The notes below the pieces were generated by a model that was given only the letters and a program-made list of their open reading frames with translations, ran no database searches and was not told the DNA's origin. 38,978 bases of DNA. Origin: Pelagophyceae sp. CCMP2097 (taxonomy: Eukaryota > Sar > Pelagophyceae). Each line of letters starts with the position of its first letter. Positions within the stretch are counted from its first letter, which is position 1. Made by a program: the position numbers and the translations under genes. The stretch is taken from NCBI GenBank assembly GCA_026770575.1, contig MU657242.1, positions 164,455 through 203,432 on the forward strand. The letters run 5' to 3'. Below are positions 17,077 through 27,040 of the stretch, one piece after another.

Positions 17077-19787
17077 CTAGCAGGCGACTTCCACGGAAGA
17101 GAGCACTTTCTCCTCGACCTTGGCCTTGACGTGGTAGTGGCTTTCATCATCGACGTCAAAGCCGTTTCTCGCGGCAATGCGCTGCGCAGACTTCTCCTGC
17201 CACTGCATCAGGCGCAGCGCGACCAAGTTGCGGAAGTTTGCGCGAGTCGTGCGCTTCTCCGTCGTCAGCAGACGCTGGCGCTGCTGGTCCTTGATTCGGT
17301 CGTCGCCGGCGAAACGCCTTTCGTACTTGCGAAGGTTCTTGATGACAGTCTTCTTCTGCGCCGCGTCGAGCAGCGACTGCGCGGGGAAAGGGTGAGCGAG
17401 GGTTTGGGGTCAAATGGCAACACTTTCAGGGTCAAACATGGCAAAGACGCACCTTGGGCCGCGGCCGCCACTGAAACTGGTAAAAGTTCTCGTACGCCCG
17501 CTCGTGGTACAGCGCGCCCTGGAAGTTCCTAGAGGAGCTGGGGTTGGAGTGCAAACAAAAATAGAGAGAGAGAGAGGAAAATGCTAGAGGGTTTCCTATG
17601 AGGCATGAGGGTTTTTATTTATATCCCGGCAAGAGATCCTAGCGGAATTCGTCTAACGCACCAAAGCTTGTAGCCGTTGTCCATTTGGAACTTGAAGAAC
17701 GCGCCCTCCAGCGGCTGCAGCACGCTCGTCGCGACGATGCGCCCGCTCGGGTCCCACTCGACGTGCGTGCAGCGGTAGTGCTCTACGACCTTGGACCACT
17801 TGTGGTCAAGATCGTAAAACTCCAGGACGCCGTTGTACGCGTCCCCGACGCCCGCGAGCACCTATCGAAGCGGGTTCCAGCGGATTTCCACGCTCCCCGG
17901 CTTGGACGCACGATGTGGCCGCCCGTCGGGGACCAGAACAGGGCGTTGCAGCTGCGCGATTCCAGCGTCACAAGATGAGTCAGCTCTTGCTTCTTGCCGT
18001 CCGGCCCAAACATGGAGTAGAAAGAGACGTTGGGCTTGGAGTTCTCGCCGTGGACGATCGCGAAGCGGTGGCCCGCCGGCTCCCAGGCAAAGGCGTGGAC
18101 GACGTCCTGGCCCTTCATCTCGAGCATCTCCACGGGGACGAGCGGTTCGTTCACCCGGAAAAGTTCAAACGAGTGGAAGAGCGTCTTCCTCGACTTGGTG
18201 TGCCGGAGGACCTTGACGCAGACGTACTCGCCCTCGGACTGCCAGGAGATGCGGCAGTCTGAGACATTGACCAAATTCTTCTGGCGGAGCTCCTTGCGCG
18301 AAGGCAGTTCCACCAGCGTCACGCGAGCGGGCGTGTTGCCCGACTCCGGCGCCCAGTAGCATAAGACGTTGGCCTTGGGCGACCACTCGAAGTCGTGGAC
18401 GCAGTCGGCGCGAAGAGATTTCTTGTCGAGGAGCTGCATGGAAGGTAATTCATAAATTGTGATCACGTCTCCGGACTGTTTATCCTTGCCGCGCCGGGCT
18501 GTGTACTTGTCGTCGTGCGACCACTTGAACTTGGCGTCGGGCGGCTTGGCCGCGAGCTGGCCGTCCATCTGCCTAAAAGAGCGGGGGCGTTTATATTTTT
18601 AAACGCGCGCGTCCCACTATCGTGGCGCCATATTCGACGGTCCCCGAGACGATACGTTCCGAATCCGGGGTTCCCCTCGGGTTTGAGACTCACTCGGGCG
18701 GCGTGAAGCCATTCGGCGCCTGGGTAAACGCCTCGAACGCGCGGAGCTCCTTGCGCGTCCGCAAGTCCCAAACGATGCACGCCCTCTTGTCCATCTCGTT
18801 GGGCGACGCGGTGATCATGAAGTTCTCCGACGGCGAGAACTCGAGCGTCTTGACGCCGTTGTGGGCGAATCTGCCCTGCTTGGAGAAGGAGGCGTCGCCC
18901 CACAACGCCACGCCCTTCGAATGGAACGTCGCCAGGAACGACCCATGAGGGGACCACTGCGTGTACTGCTCGCACCAGTACAGGCCGCCCTCCTTCTCGC
19001 GCTCGCCTATATTCCGGCGTCGACTCCTTTCGTCGACTCATTCGTCTTCCCTTTGAAAGACGCCGTCTCCTCCGCACCTCCGTACTCCAGCGTCGGCTGT
19101 GCCAGCCTCTCGGCCCACATGACCTCCGTCTCGTTGTTGTACCGGACGACGAACTGGTCGCGGTGCAGCACATCACCGAGCCACGCGCCCGGGTTGAGTC
19201 GAGGTTCGAACGGCGTCGCAGCACTCGCCACGTACTCCGGCGCCAGAGACTGCAGACGCTCCAGCTCCGAGAAGGCCACCACGCGGAACACGTGCGACTT
19301 GTCCAGCGCGTAGCCTATTTCGGAGCGTCGAGGGGTGCATACGTACAACTTATTACGAGCCCGCGTTCGAAACGTCCTGCCCTCGGTACGTCCTCTGCCC
19401 CCGCTCCGCCGCACGCACCGTCGATGAGGCGGATCGTCTTCGTCGCCTCCTCGGCCTGCGAAGGGACCGTCGAACGCCGGCGCCTTATGGGATAGGCAAG
19501 TCGAGCGCGTCTAGTCCACGCACCGTCGCGAATTCGACAAAGGCAAAGCCCAACGTCTTGCCCTCTCCCTGGGGCATGTTGAGGCGGACGACGGTGCCCG
19601 TCTGCTGGAAGATACGCTTGAGGACGCCGACCAACTTATCATATTTCGCCATCGGAATAGACGGCAAGTTATCCACGACGATGACGGCATCGTACGACTC
19701 CTTAAACGGCTCCTCCTCAAAGTCGTCGCCCTCGTCGTCCGACATCAACGCGCGCACGGCAGGTTCTAGGTCATCGAGGGACGCCAT
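17077..19787 (-). CDS. EIF3B: Translation initiation factor eIF3 subunit B
   Basis: Eight exons (19787-19524, 19455-19419, 19314-19078, 19006-18694, 18572-17912, 17861-17662, 17528-17453, 17376-17077) keep phase throughout and give 695 residues, about the usual eIF3b length. An acidic start precedes an RRM at about 33-118 (DAVIVVDNLPSI, KTLGFAFVEFAT, LDKSHVFRVVAF). Then comes the eIF3b propeller, with WCEQYTQWSPHGSFLATF, GVKTLEFSPSENFMITAS, AGVGDAYNGVLEFYDL and THVEWDPSGRIVATS. The conserved end FYQFQWRPRPK then KKTVIKNLRKYERRF leads into a basic helix. eIF3b is the core scaffold of eIF3, binding eIF3a, g and i and the 40S subunit in the cytosol. Seven introns of about 65-125 bp are present. 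This is the best-supported model in the window. Confidence 0.95.
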
Positions 19788-20140
19788 GGGGTTCTCCTCG
19801 TCGGCGCGGAGAATTCAAGTCTTGGCGGCGAGAGGAAATCGCCCAAGGGCTCTCGGAACCGCACACGAGGTCGGCGAAGCGTGCGACGCGCCAGGCTGTC
19901 GGGCCTTGGCGTCGACCGCGGACGCTTCGGCTTTGGGCGGCCGCCCGGCTCGCGCGGGGGGGGGGGGGGGGCGCTCTTTGCAAAAAGTCTCGTGAGCTGG
20001 TTTGTTTTGAATCGAGGGAAGCTGCGCGAGGTGCGGCGCTGGGCGGGCGCCGCGCGGGCCGACATGCTGCGACGGCGCTGTTGGCCGGGTGCAGCGCCGC
20101 AGCGGGGCGGCCGGGTGCAGCGCCTGCGGGGCCGTCGTCC

Positions 20141-20194
20141 GACTCTGCAAGAGTCTGCGACTCTGCAAGAGTCTGCGACTCTGCACGAGTCTGC
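20141..20194. repeat. 18-bp near-palindromic tandem repeat
   Basis: Three 18-bp units of GACTCTGCAAGAGTCTGC (the third has CACGAG). Each unit contains GACTC and GAGTC as an inverted pair, so the array could bind a dimeric factor several times or simply be a minisatellite. Confidence 0.7.
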
Positions 20195-20610
20195 GTCCAC
20201 GAGCGGCGGCGCCGGCGACCACGGCGCCCGGCGTGTGGAGCGGCAGCGTGCCCCCTCGCCAGCCGCCGGCCCTCGATTACGGCGCCTCGCCGCAGCTGGA
20301 AGAGTGTGGCAAAGTCGTCCGCGGACACGGAGCGGCGGCGTTCGAGCGGCGGAGCCAGGGCGAGCCGCCTCGACGCGGCGCAGGTGGACTGCCCGACGGC
20401 CCGTGGCATGATCTCTGTCTTTGGATGTCGTCTCTCGTGTAGCGCTTGATGGGCCCCGCGGCCTCGATCAAAACGAGCCTCCAAACGATCCAAGTAGACC
20501 AAACATACTCCCTCGGAGGCTCCGGAGTCCCGCGACAGAGCGAAGACGATTGCACGCTCCTTAAAGGCCCGGTTCCAGACCATGCTGGGCAGAGCTGCCG
20601 GAGCGACTCT

Positions 20611-20667
20611 GTCGGTGGCCCGCGCGATCTAATCCACTTGTCGGTGGCCCGCGCGATCTAATCCACT
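20611..20667. repeat. 29-bp direct tandem repeat
   Basis: GTCGGTGGCCCGCGCGATCT followed by AATCCACTT occurs twice in a row (20611-20639 and 20640-20667) with no mismatch over 28 bases, so the duplication is recent. It lies in non-coding sequence. Confidence 0.8.
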
Positions 20668-21110
20668 CAACAGCTGCGACCGAGCGCATACACGCCGAGC
20701 GCCGTGTCTTTCGAGTGTCCTCTTCGAAGTAACGGTGCGACCGTCGCCGCGGGGCGCACCGGCTCCGAGTCGCGAGTCGGGGGGCATTGGCCGGAGGCCT
20801 TTTTGCGCGCGGCAGTCTTTTACAACAAATGCGCGCCGCGGGCGTCCGCGCGGCAGAGTGCGCGGGAGGCCGCCGCTTCAAAGCGCGCCGCCGGATGCGT
20901 GCGTCGCCGGAGGAGGCGACTTGGATCGTACATCATTGATTGCGTCCTCGACGGCGCGACGCCCGCGCGGCGAGTCGACTCCAGCGCAGAGGCTCCGGAC
21001 GGCGCGCGTCGACAACCGCGCGCGCCGGGCGTGGGCGGCGGCGAAGCTTGCCGCCGCTCGTCTTGCCGTTCTAAATTATCGTTTTCATATCTTTCCAGCA
21101 TCTCTGGCAC

Positions 21111-21769
21111 TCACGCGCCGGCCGCGGCGCTCCCGTCGGCGGTCGATTGCCGCATAAAGGCGAGCTGGCGGACGTCGAGGTCTTGGACGTTCAAAGCGTG
21201 GCCGCCGCCGCCGCCGCATCGAGCGAAAATTGAGTATGTTTCGCCGGCCGCCGCGCGGAAAGCCAGCACCGCGGCCGTATTCTCGTGCGGCGCCGGCTCG
21301 ATGCCGGCGGCGACGTCCGAGGTCCAAGGCGCGTAGTCGTCGGGCGCGGAGCCGGCGCCGCCTAATTTACGGTGTAAGGAACCGCCCGCATCTTCCTCCC
21401 TGCGTCCCGCGCACGAATCGCTTTGCACCACCACGGTCCGGGACGCGGGTCTTTGCGGATGACGGAGAGCATACCCTTTTGGTTGCCCCACCCTTGATCT
21501 TGCCACCGGAACCTCAGAAACACGGTGTGAACCTCACAGTCCTCCGAAAGAGGCAGTCCTTGCCACCTCAGCGCCGAGTAAAAATCCGCCGCCCTGGCCA
21601 GCGTGATGTTTCGGTCGACGGAGACGGAAACGAGGCCGATGTGCAGAGTGTCGTGGAGCCTTTTTGTGGAAGCGGCGAGCGAGATTACGTCGGCGGCGCA
21701 GAGAAGGCGGGCCAGTGATCGCGGCCAGCCCAGCTCGTCCACGTCGAAGAGCAGCCGCGCCGCCGCCAT
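21111..21769 (-). CDS. F-box-like protein with WGN/GGGGGH module
   Basis: Two exons, 21769-21445 and 21361-21111, joined in phase 1, give 191 residues. The N-terminus (LLCAADVISLAASTKRLHDT) looks like the helical F-box start seen in many algal proteins. The rest carries FRWQDQGWGNQKGML and, after the intron, EPAPHENTAAVLAF and FARCGGGGGHALNVQDL. The strands with WGN-KG, APH and the GGGGGHAL loop appear to form one small beta domain that recurs in algal and plant proteins of unknown function; this is from memory and not checked. If the F-box is real, the domain would present substrates to an SCF ubiquitin ligase. The donor (GTCCCG) is weak, but the acceptor TTAG and the in-frame stops in the unspliced reading favour splicing. 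It is divergent from the PDZ-FKBP gene. Confidence 0.65.
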
Positions 21770-21975
21770 ACCACCTCAGGTCAGGGTCGTGGGAACTGCA
21801 CCAAGGACCGGTCCCGGCCGTGAACGCTTCCGCGGCTTCGGCAAGGATCTTTTCGCTGAAAACGTTTAAACGTTTTTCAGCGAACATTGGAGTGTTTTGT
21901 GTCAGAAGCGCCTCTTAGTCGCGCCGCGTACGCACGCCGCGCCGCCGCCTGCCTCGCCGCGGCGGCTCGCATCTC
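21770..21975. promoter_or_regulatory. Divergent promoter interval with palindrome
   Basis: 206 bp separate the start codons of the F-box-like (minus) and PDZ-FKBP (plus) genes. At 21852-21884 lies an almost perfect 33-bp inverted repeat, TTCGCTGAAAACGTTT joined to AAACGTTTTTCAGCGAA. The arms differ by one extra T/A. The centre GTTTAAAC is itself palindromic. Midway between two starts, it is a good candidate for a dimeric transcription-factor site or a cruciform. Confidence 0.45.
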
Positions 21976-23674
21976 ATGCGGCTCTTTTTCGCCGCGTGCC
22001 TGCCGGGCCTCGCCGCCTCGCTGGCGACTGGGGACGTGAAGACGCGGTGCGGAAGCCAACCTGAGTGCGGACGCCCCACCCGGCGCGCAAGGCGCCCACG
22101 GCCGCTTGTAGGGTCCTAAAGCGTCGCGACGCGCTGCAATGGACGCTGGCCCTCGCGCCGGCTCTTGCGGCGCCGCTCGCCTCGCCGGAGCGCGCGGCCG
22201 CGTCGACGCCGCTGTCGACGCCTCTCTTGGCACCGACCGACGAATTCACGTTTACGTTCCCGACGGACGCTCCTCTGGGCATCGAGCTCGAGTCCGTCGG
22301 CTACGCGCGGACAATGCTGGGCCAAGTGCCGTCGCAGCGCGTGGCCGTGCGGGGCGTCTTACAAGGAGGACCTGCCGTGAGTCATCCGTGCCATGCCGCA
22401 CCCCCGCACCTTTTCGCGCGTAGGAGGCCGCGGGCATCCGGCGCGGCTGGATTCTAGTCGACGTCAACGGTGCGTTTGGGGTGGCCCTTTTCGTTTCGAG
22501 GACCAACGCCTAGGCGTGTCCCTGGAGAATTTGAGCGCGGACTCCGCCGCCAAGGAGTTCGCCTCCGCGGCGCGGCCGCTGACGCTGCGGCTGCGCGACC
22601 CGTTGAAGTTTACGCGGCAGCTGCGGCCGCCCCAGAATTTCGAGGGCATTGACTTTGTGTGAGTTCACTCACGTGGGTTCCCAACGCGCTTCGTATCGAG
22701 TCCGACGAGAGTCCGCCGCTTCCGAATTGGCTCCCTCGGCTCTCCGATGTCCGACGCCGTCGGCTCTCGATGGTCCGACAACGCCGCTGATTAGCCTCGA
22801 CTCGCGCTCCCCGCTCGACTTACCCGATGCGGACGACGTCCAAGTCGGCTTCAACGAGGGCGGCATTGCGTCGACAATCGTCCTCCCGGCCTCTGCCTTC
22901 TCCGCCGAACCGCAAAGACTGACGGTGACGAAGAAACGAGTGTGCGTCTTTCGAAATCGCTCGCCAAGAGGCGCGTGCCGCAACGATTCTCACCTAGGCC
23001 CTCAAAGTGCTCTCGCGGCGCCTTGCGCGGCGACCTTTTAGAACTGCGCTACGAGGCCAGACTCTCCGCCACGGGTGCCCTCTTCGACGGTGAGCACCAG
23101 AGGGCTTTGGGTTCCGCGATGAGACTTGTTGGCTGCGATCTCGCGTCCGTTTTGAAAGCGTTTCTCCAACGGAAAGGGTGCCAGGCTCCGCCATTTCGTT
23201 CCGCGCCGACGGCACGACCATCGCCGGCCGCGGTGGCGACTCGACGGTCTACTACGTCTACGGCATGCAACCGGCGGGGCAGTGCGTAATGCTTCTCGGG
23301 ACAGACGTCTCGCAGACGTTTCGTCCGTCAGGTTCCCGCTCGCGTGGGACCCGTCGCTGGCCGGCGTCTGCGCCGGCGAGGTCCGCGAGATTTCTGCGCC
23401 AAACGGCGCCGACGAACGTTTGCAAACGCTCGGAGAGTGATGACCTTTGGCGCGAGAGGACGCCATCGTGGCACATGCGTGAAGATACGCGTGATGCCGT
23501 CGAATGCGTCCAGTGGCATTTTGACGGGTGGTATCCCTCGAGTGCTCGGCTTAGGTGCCTCCGGTGCTCGGCTTTGGAACCAAAGGGGCTGCGAAAAGAG
23601 GCGTCCCGCCAAACGCCCAGCTCGAATACGTCGTAGAGGTGCTCTCCATCAACGGCATCAACCTCGCGCGCTGA
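21976..23674 (+). CDS. Plastid-targeted PDZ-FKBP fusion
   Basis: Nine exons: 21976-22046, 22112-22376, 22424-22469, 22514-22658, 22795-22941, 22998-23089, 23185-23281, 23332-about 23395, 23555-23674. The N-terminus is bipartite: an ER-type signal (MRLFFAACLPGLAASLA), then a twin-arginine lumen signal (KRRDALQWTLALAPALAAPL, ending near AAAS). This suggests the thylakoid lumen of a secondary plastid. A PDZ-like domain follows (PLGIELESV, VLQGGPAEAAGIRRGWILVD). Then comes an FKBP-type peptidyl-prolyl isomerase domain: GDLLELRYEARLSATGALFD, FPLAWDPSLAGVCAGEVREI, VLGFGTKGAAKRGVPPNAQL. It probably assists folding in the lumen. The last splice is unresolved: canonical GT donors of the right phase would delete VREIS, while a GC-type donor after it would give VREIS-VPPVLGFG. 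Confidence 0.75.
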
Positions 23675-24733
23675 GACTGCCCGCTGCATAACAATGATAC
23701 ATCTGACAAAGGGCCAAAAGGGTCACATCCGACGCGGGACGTCCGAGAGACCCGCCCCGGAGGCGGCAGGTCGGAGCGCCGCGCGGGCATCCGCTCTTCG
23801 TGCCCGCCTCTAAGTGTCCGCCGGCGCGCCGTCGGGGATGCCGGGCTCCGACGCCGGCGGCTCGACGTCGGCAGCCGTCGGACCCGACCTCGGGCGAGGA
23901 GCCAGATCGTGTTAGGAATCCTAGGTATCTTGTGGTGACGTTTTGTAAAGGACCCTCTTTGATAGGAATTCAGAATCACGGGGTGTGTGTTCCGTCTGAG
24001 GACCCACTTTCGCTTCAATTTACTAAGCTCGTGAGACCTCTCGAGTCGGAGGGTCCTTCGCCCGCGCGGCCTCGGGCGACGCCATGCTCGACGGCACCAA
24101 GGAGCAGCGCGAGGCGTACGGCTTCGTCTGCGACTTTCTCAAGGAAGAGGAAAAGAAGGACGATGGTTAAGCCCCGCGTCGACTGGTCGCTCTTCGCGGC
24201 ACCCGCAAACCCCAAACGCGCGGGCCGAACGGCGCAACGGGAGCCCGACGCCGTAATTCTAGGCGGCAAGGTGCAGCCGCGGCGTCTGCCGCGGGCGTGC
24301 ATCCAGTCGTGCGGCGGGACCGTGTGGCGGGCTGTCATTGCGTACTGTCTAGAACGCCGCGCCGCCAATCGGGGATACCCGCGCAGTCAAGGCTTTTGTT
24401 GCAGGCGTGCCGGAAGCGCGACCGCGAGCGGAACAGACGCGAGCTGTTAAGCGAGAAATTCGACGCGCGGACGCGGCGCCCCACTCAAAGAACCATTTTG
24501 TCACAATACGGACGGCCCCCTTCGGACCCGTACACGGTCCGAGGCGGACCCGGGACCGGTCCGGGCTCTAAATGAGTCGATCGAGGGGACTTTGGAAGGT
24601 TGACGAGCACCTGTTGACGCGCGCACCTAGGCCCTCACAAAGGTCTTAGAGGCCTCCGAGTGAGTACACACGCCTTTGCCAACCGTCCTCTTTGACGCGG
24701 CGAATTAGGGCCGCGCTGCCTCCGCTGGCGACA
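23675..24733. other. Intergenic, possible lone exon at 24084-24170
   Basis: About 1 kb without a convincing gene. The plus strand at 24084-24170 encodes a 28-residue protein-like peptide (MLDGTKEQREAYGFVCDFLK, then an acidic/lysine end) that could be an exon, since its end overlaps a possible GTTAAG donor. I could not find partners for it. Elsewhere I see only GC-rich frames. Confidence 0.3.
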
Positions 24734-26016
24734 ATGAAGCGCCGGCGCGAGGCGCTGCAGCTCGACTCGCCAAAGCACAACGACTTAGACGCCGGCGCCA
24801 ACTCGCGCGTCGACGTCCTCAGCCGCGCCGTCGACGTCCTGCAGGAACTGACCCGACTCTGCGTCGGCGACCTCGCCCGGCGGAGGTGCGTTTTGTTTTG
24901 AAAGGCGAACGGCGGGGCGCCCGAACGGCGGGGCGCACGCCGAGGACGTAGGAGCGCCGACGAGGAGCGTGCGGTGGGCGGCCTGCTCGGCGTGGCGGCG
25001 GCGGCGCGGCGCGAGGCTACGCCGGCGGCTTCCGAGGCGGCGCCGGCGGGCGACGCCCCCGTGTCAGTAGTCGTCTTCGCCAAGACCAGTATGAGTGCAA
25101 AGGACTTTGAGCGCTTCTGCGCCAAGTCGGACCACGTCGACGTCTTCCGGGACGCGGCGGAAGGCGCCGCACCGGAGGAGGACGATGGAGGCGACGGCGA
25201 CGACGACGGCGCGGCGACTGCTCGACGGCGGCGGCGCGCGGCGGCGGCGGCGTCCTTCTTCGGCTCGCAGGACGGCATCCGCGCCAAGCGGCCACGCGCC
25301 GATGGCGACGGCGCCTCGCCCAGAGCCTCGCCGCGCCACGGCGACGGCCCGCGCGGCCCAAGCGACCGCGGCTCCGGCGGCGAAGGCTGGTCGGCGCCGG
25401 CGCTGTCGGACCGACGGAGACTCGCATCGCCGCCGGCGTTTGAGCGGCCGCAGGCTCTGGAGCGGCCTCCGGTTTATGAAAGGCTGGTGGCGTACGAAAG
25501 GCCGCAGTGCGACGAACGGCCACAGGCCTTCAACCGCGGCGGCCCGCACGCATTGGCGTTCCCGCAATCCGTCCGGTCGCAGTCCGTGCCGAACTCTCTT
25601 CACCATTCGCAGTCTGCGCCTCAAATGAACCACGCCGCGGCGCACGCAAATCTCCAACATTCCCAGTCCGCCCAGCACCTGTCGTCCCAGTCCGCTCAGC
25701 ACCTCTCGGCCCAGCACGCGCAAATGTACTCTGCGCAGCACCCGCAGCCGGCCCAGCACCTCGGCGGACTCGGGCCCTCTGACGGTGCGCCTTTTTTGGC
25801 ATGCGCGTCCTTTTCCTTCTATATTCGCTTCTAGGCCTCGGGTCGCTGCTGCTTGCTCGTTTGGCGAGCGCGGCGGCGGACGATTCGATGATGCTGCTGA
25901 CGCGGAACAATAACTCGAATCTCTCGAACGAGTCGTACGAATCCCACGACTCGCACGAAGCCCACGACCAACACGAGGCCCACGACCCGCAATCGCTCTA
26001 CGCGCGCGCGGCCTGA
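24734..26016 (+). CDS. Low-complexity protein with Ser/Gln/His repeats
   Basis: Three exons (24734-24885, 24952-25784, 25835-26016) keep phase and encode 388 residues. The start is basic then amphipathic (KRRREALQLDSPKHNDL, VDVLSRAVDVLQELTRL) and could form a coiled coil. A short conserved-looking segment follows (PVSVVVFAKTSMSAKDFERF). The centre is disordered: Asp/Glu and Arg/Ala runs, then ERPQALERPPVYERL-type repeats, then an array of SQSAQHLSAQHAQ units. The last exon has NESYESHDSHEAHDQHEAHD. No known domain is seen. The composition suggests a nuclear regulatory or condensate-type protein, but that is a guess. The donors GTGCGT and GTGCGC match those of neighbouring genes. Confidence 0.55.
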
Positions 26017-26167
26017 CGGAGAAGAACCTTTGACGAAAGACGAGTGTAACGTCTCCCATGAAAACCCTTTCAACGCACCCCGGGGCATGCACGATAGGGA
26101 CTCTAGGGGCCTCGCCGCCGCGGTATCGTCCGACCCTCGGTTCGAGGAATCCAAAGCATGGACAACT

Positions 26168-26822
26168 TTAGACGACGACGTTCCAGAGCCGCACCGTGCC
26201 GTCGTAGCTCACCGTTGCGACAAGCTTGCCACCGGGCGAGAACGCGCAGCTCGTGACCTTGTCGGTGTGCCCCTCGAGCGTCATCTGCAGCGCGCCCGTC
26301 TCGGCGTCCCAGAGCCGAGTCGTTTTGTCGAGGCTCGCCGTCACGATGCGCGTGCCGTCGGGCGAGAACGCGCAGCTGTTGACCCAGGAGGTGTGCCCCT
26401 CGAGCGTGAGCAGTAGCGCGCCCGTCTCGGTGTCCCGGACCCGCGCCGTCTTGTCGTCGCTCGTCGTGACGGTGCGCTTGCCGTCGGGCGAGAACGCGCA
26501 GCTCATGACTAGTCGGTGTGGCCTTCGAGCGTCATTTGCAGCGCGCCTGTCTCGGCGTCCCAGAGTCGCGCCGTCTTGTCGAAGCTCGCCGTCGCGACGC
26601 CGTGTGCCCCTCGAGCGTCAGCAGCAGCGCGCCCGTCTCGACGTCCCAGAGCCGCGCCGTATTGTCGCCGCTCGCCGTCACGAGGACCGGCGCGGCGCCG
26701 ACCTCGACGGCTCGCGCGGCCTCGTCGACGACGTCCATGGCCTCTTGGACGTCTGCGCGGCTCTCGAATCTCAATAGGGCCACCCGGGAAAGCACGCGCC
26801 GCCCGCAAAGGCCGGGCGCCAC
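26168..26822 (-). pseudogene. Broken WD40 gene
   Basis: A short paralogue of the WD40 gene at 15028-16125. From about 26822 the minus strand has a helical start (LLRFESRADVQEAMDVVDEA), then one WD40 unit (VTASGDNTARLWDVETGALL). Next, LEGHT is joined to ATASFDKTARLWD, so about 45 bases of a blade are deleted. The following LEGHTD then hits TAG: a missing base changes TACGTC-like sequence to TAGTC and shifts the frame before [18 protein letters not shown]. Two more normal repeats and a stop end the sequence. With at most four partial blades, an internal deletion and a frameshift, it cannot make a normal propeller. Splicing around the lesions is not supported by GT-AG signals. Confidence 0.7.
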
Positions 26823-27040
26823 CCTCGGAAGGTGAACTTGTTCTTAATAAAGGGTGTGGGTGTGGGCGCGGGCGCGGGCTGCTGGATGGCCGTGGCCTTT
26901 GCTGCTGGGTGGCCGTCGAGGGTCGCGCGTCGCCGTGCGGCGGGCCGGGTGAGTCGTGTTCGTGTCGTGGTCGTGTCGTGTTGGGGCGTGGGGGGGGCTT
27001 TCTGTGTCGTGTTCGGGTTCCGCGATGCGTCGCCGCGTGT

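Larger units (their letters stand above)
19788..21110. other. Long intergenic stretch, no gene recognised
   Basis: 1.3 kb upstream of eIF3b. It holds a 16-base G run (19956-19971), a small tandem duplication of GCCGGGTGCAGCGCC near 20085-20127, and two further repeats listed separately. A minus frame of about 270 codons (20583-19771) starts with ordinary-looking sequence (MVWNRAFKERAIVFALS) but turns into low-complexity alanine/arginine runs. I cannot support it as a gene. Confidence 0.4.

Noticed and set aside
19956..19971. 16-base G run as a functional G-quadruplex
   Set aside because: A homopolymer of this length is prone to sequencing or assembly error, and nothing around it suggests a role.
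23800..24450. 216-codon plus-strand frame
   Set aside because: Composition is that of GC-rich random frames and no domain is visible. Only the separate 28-residue frame at 24084-24170 looked protein-like.
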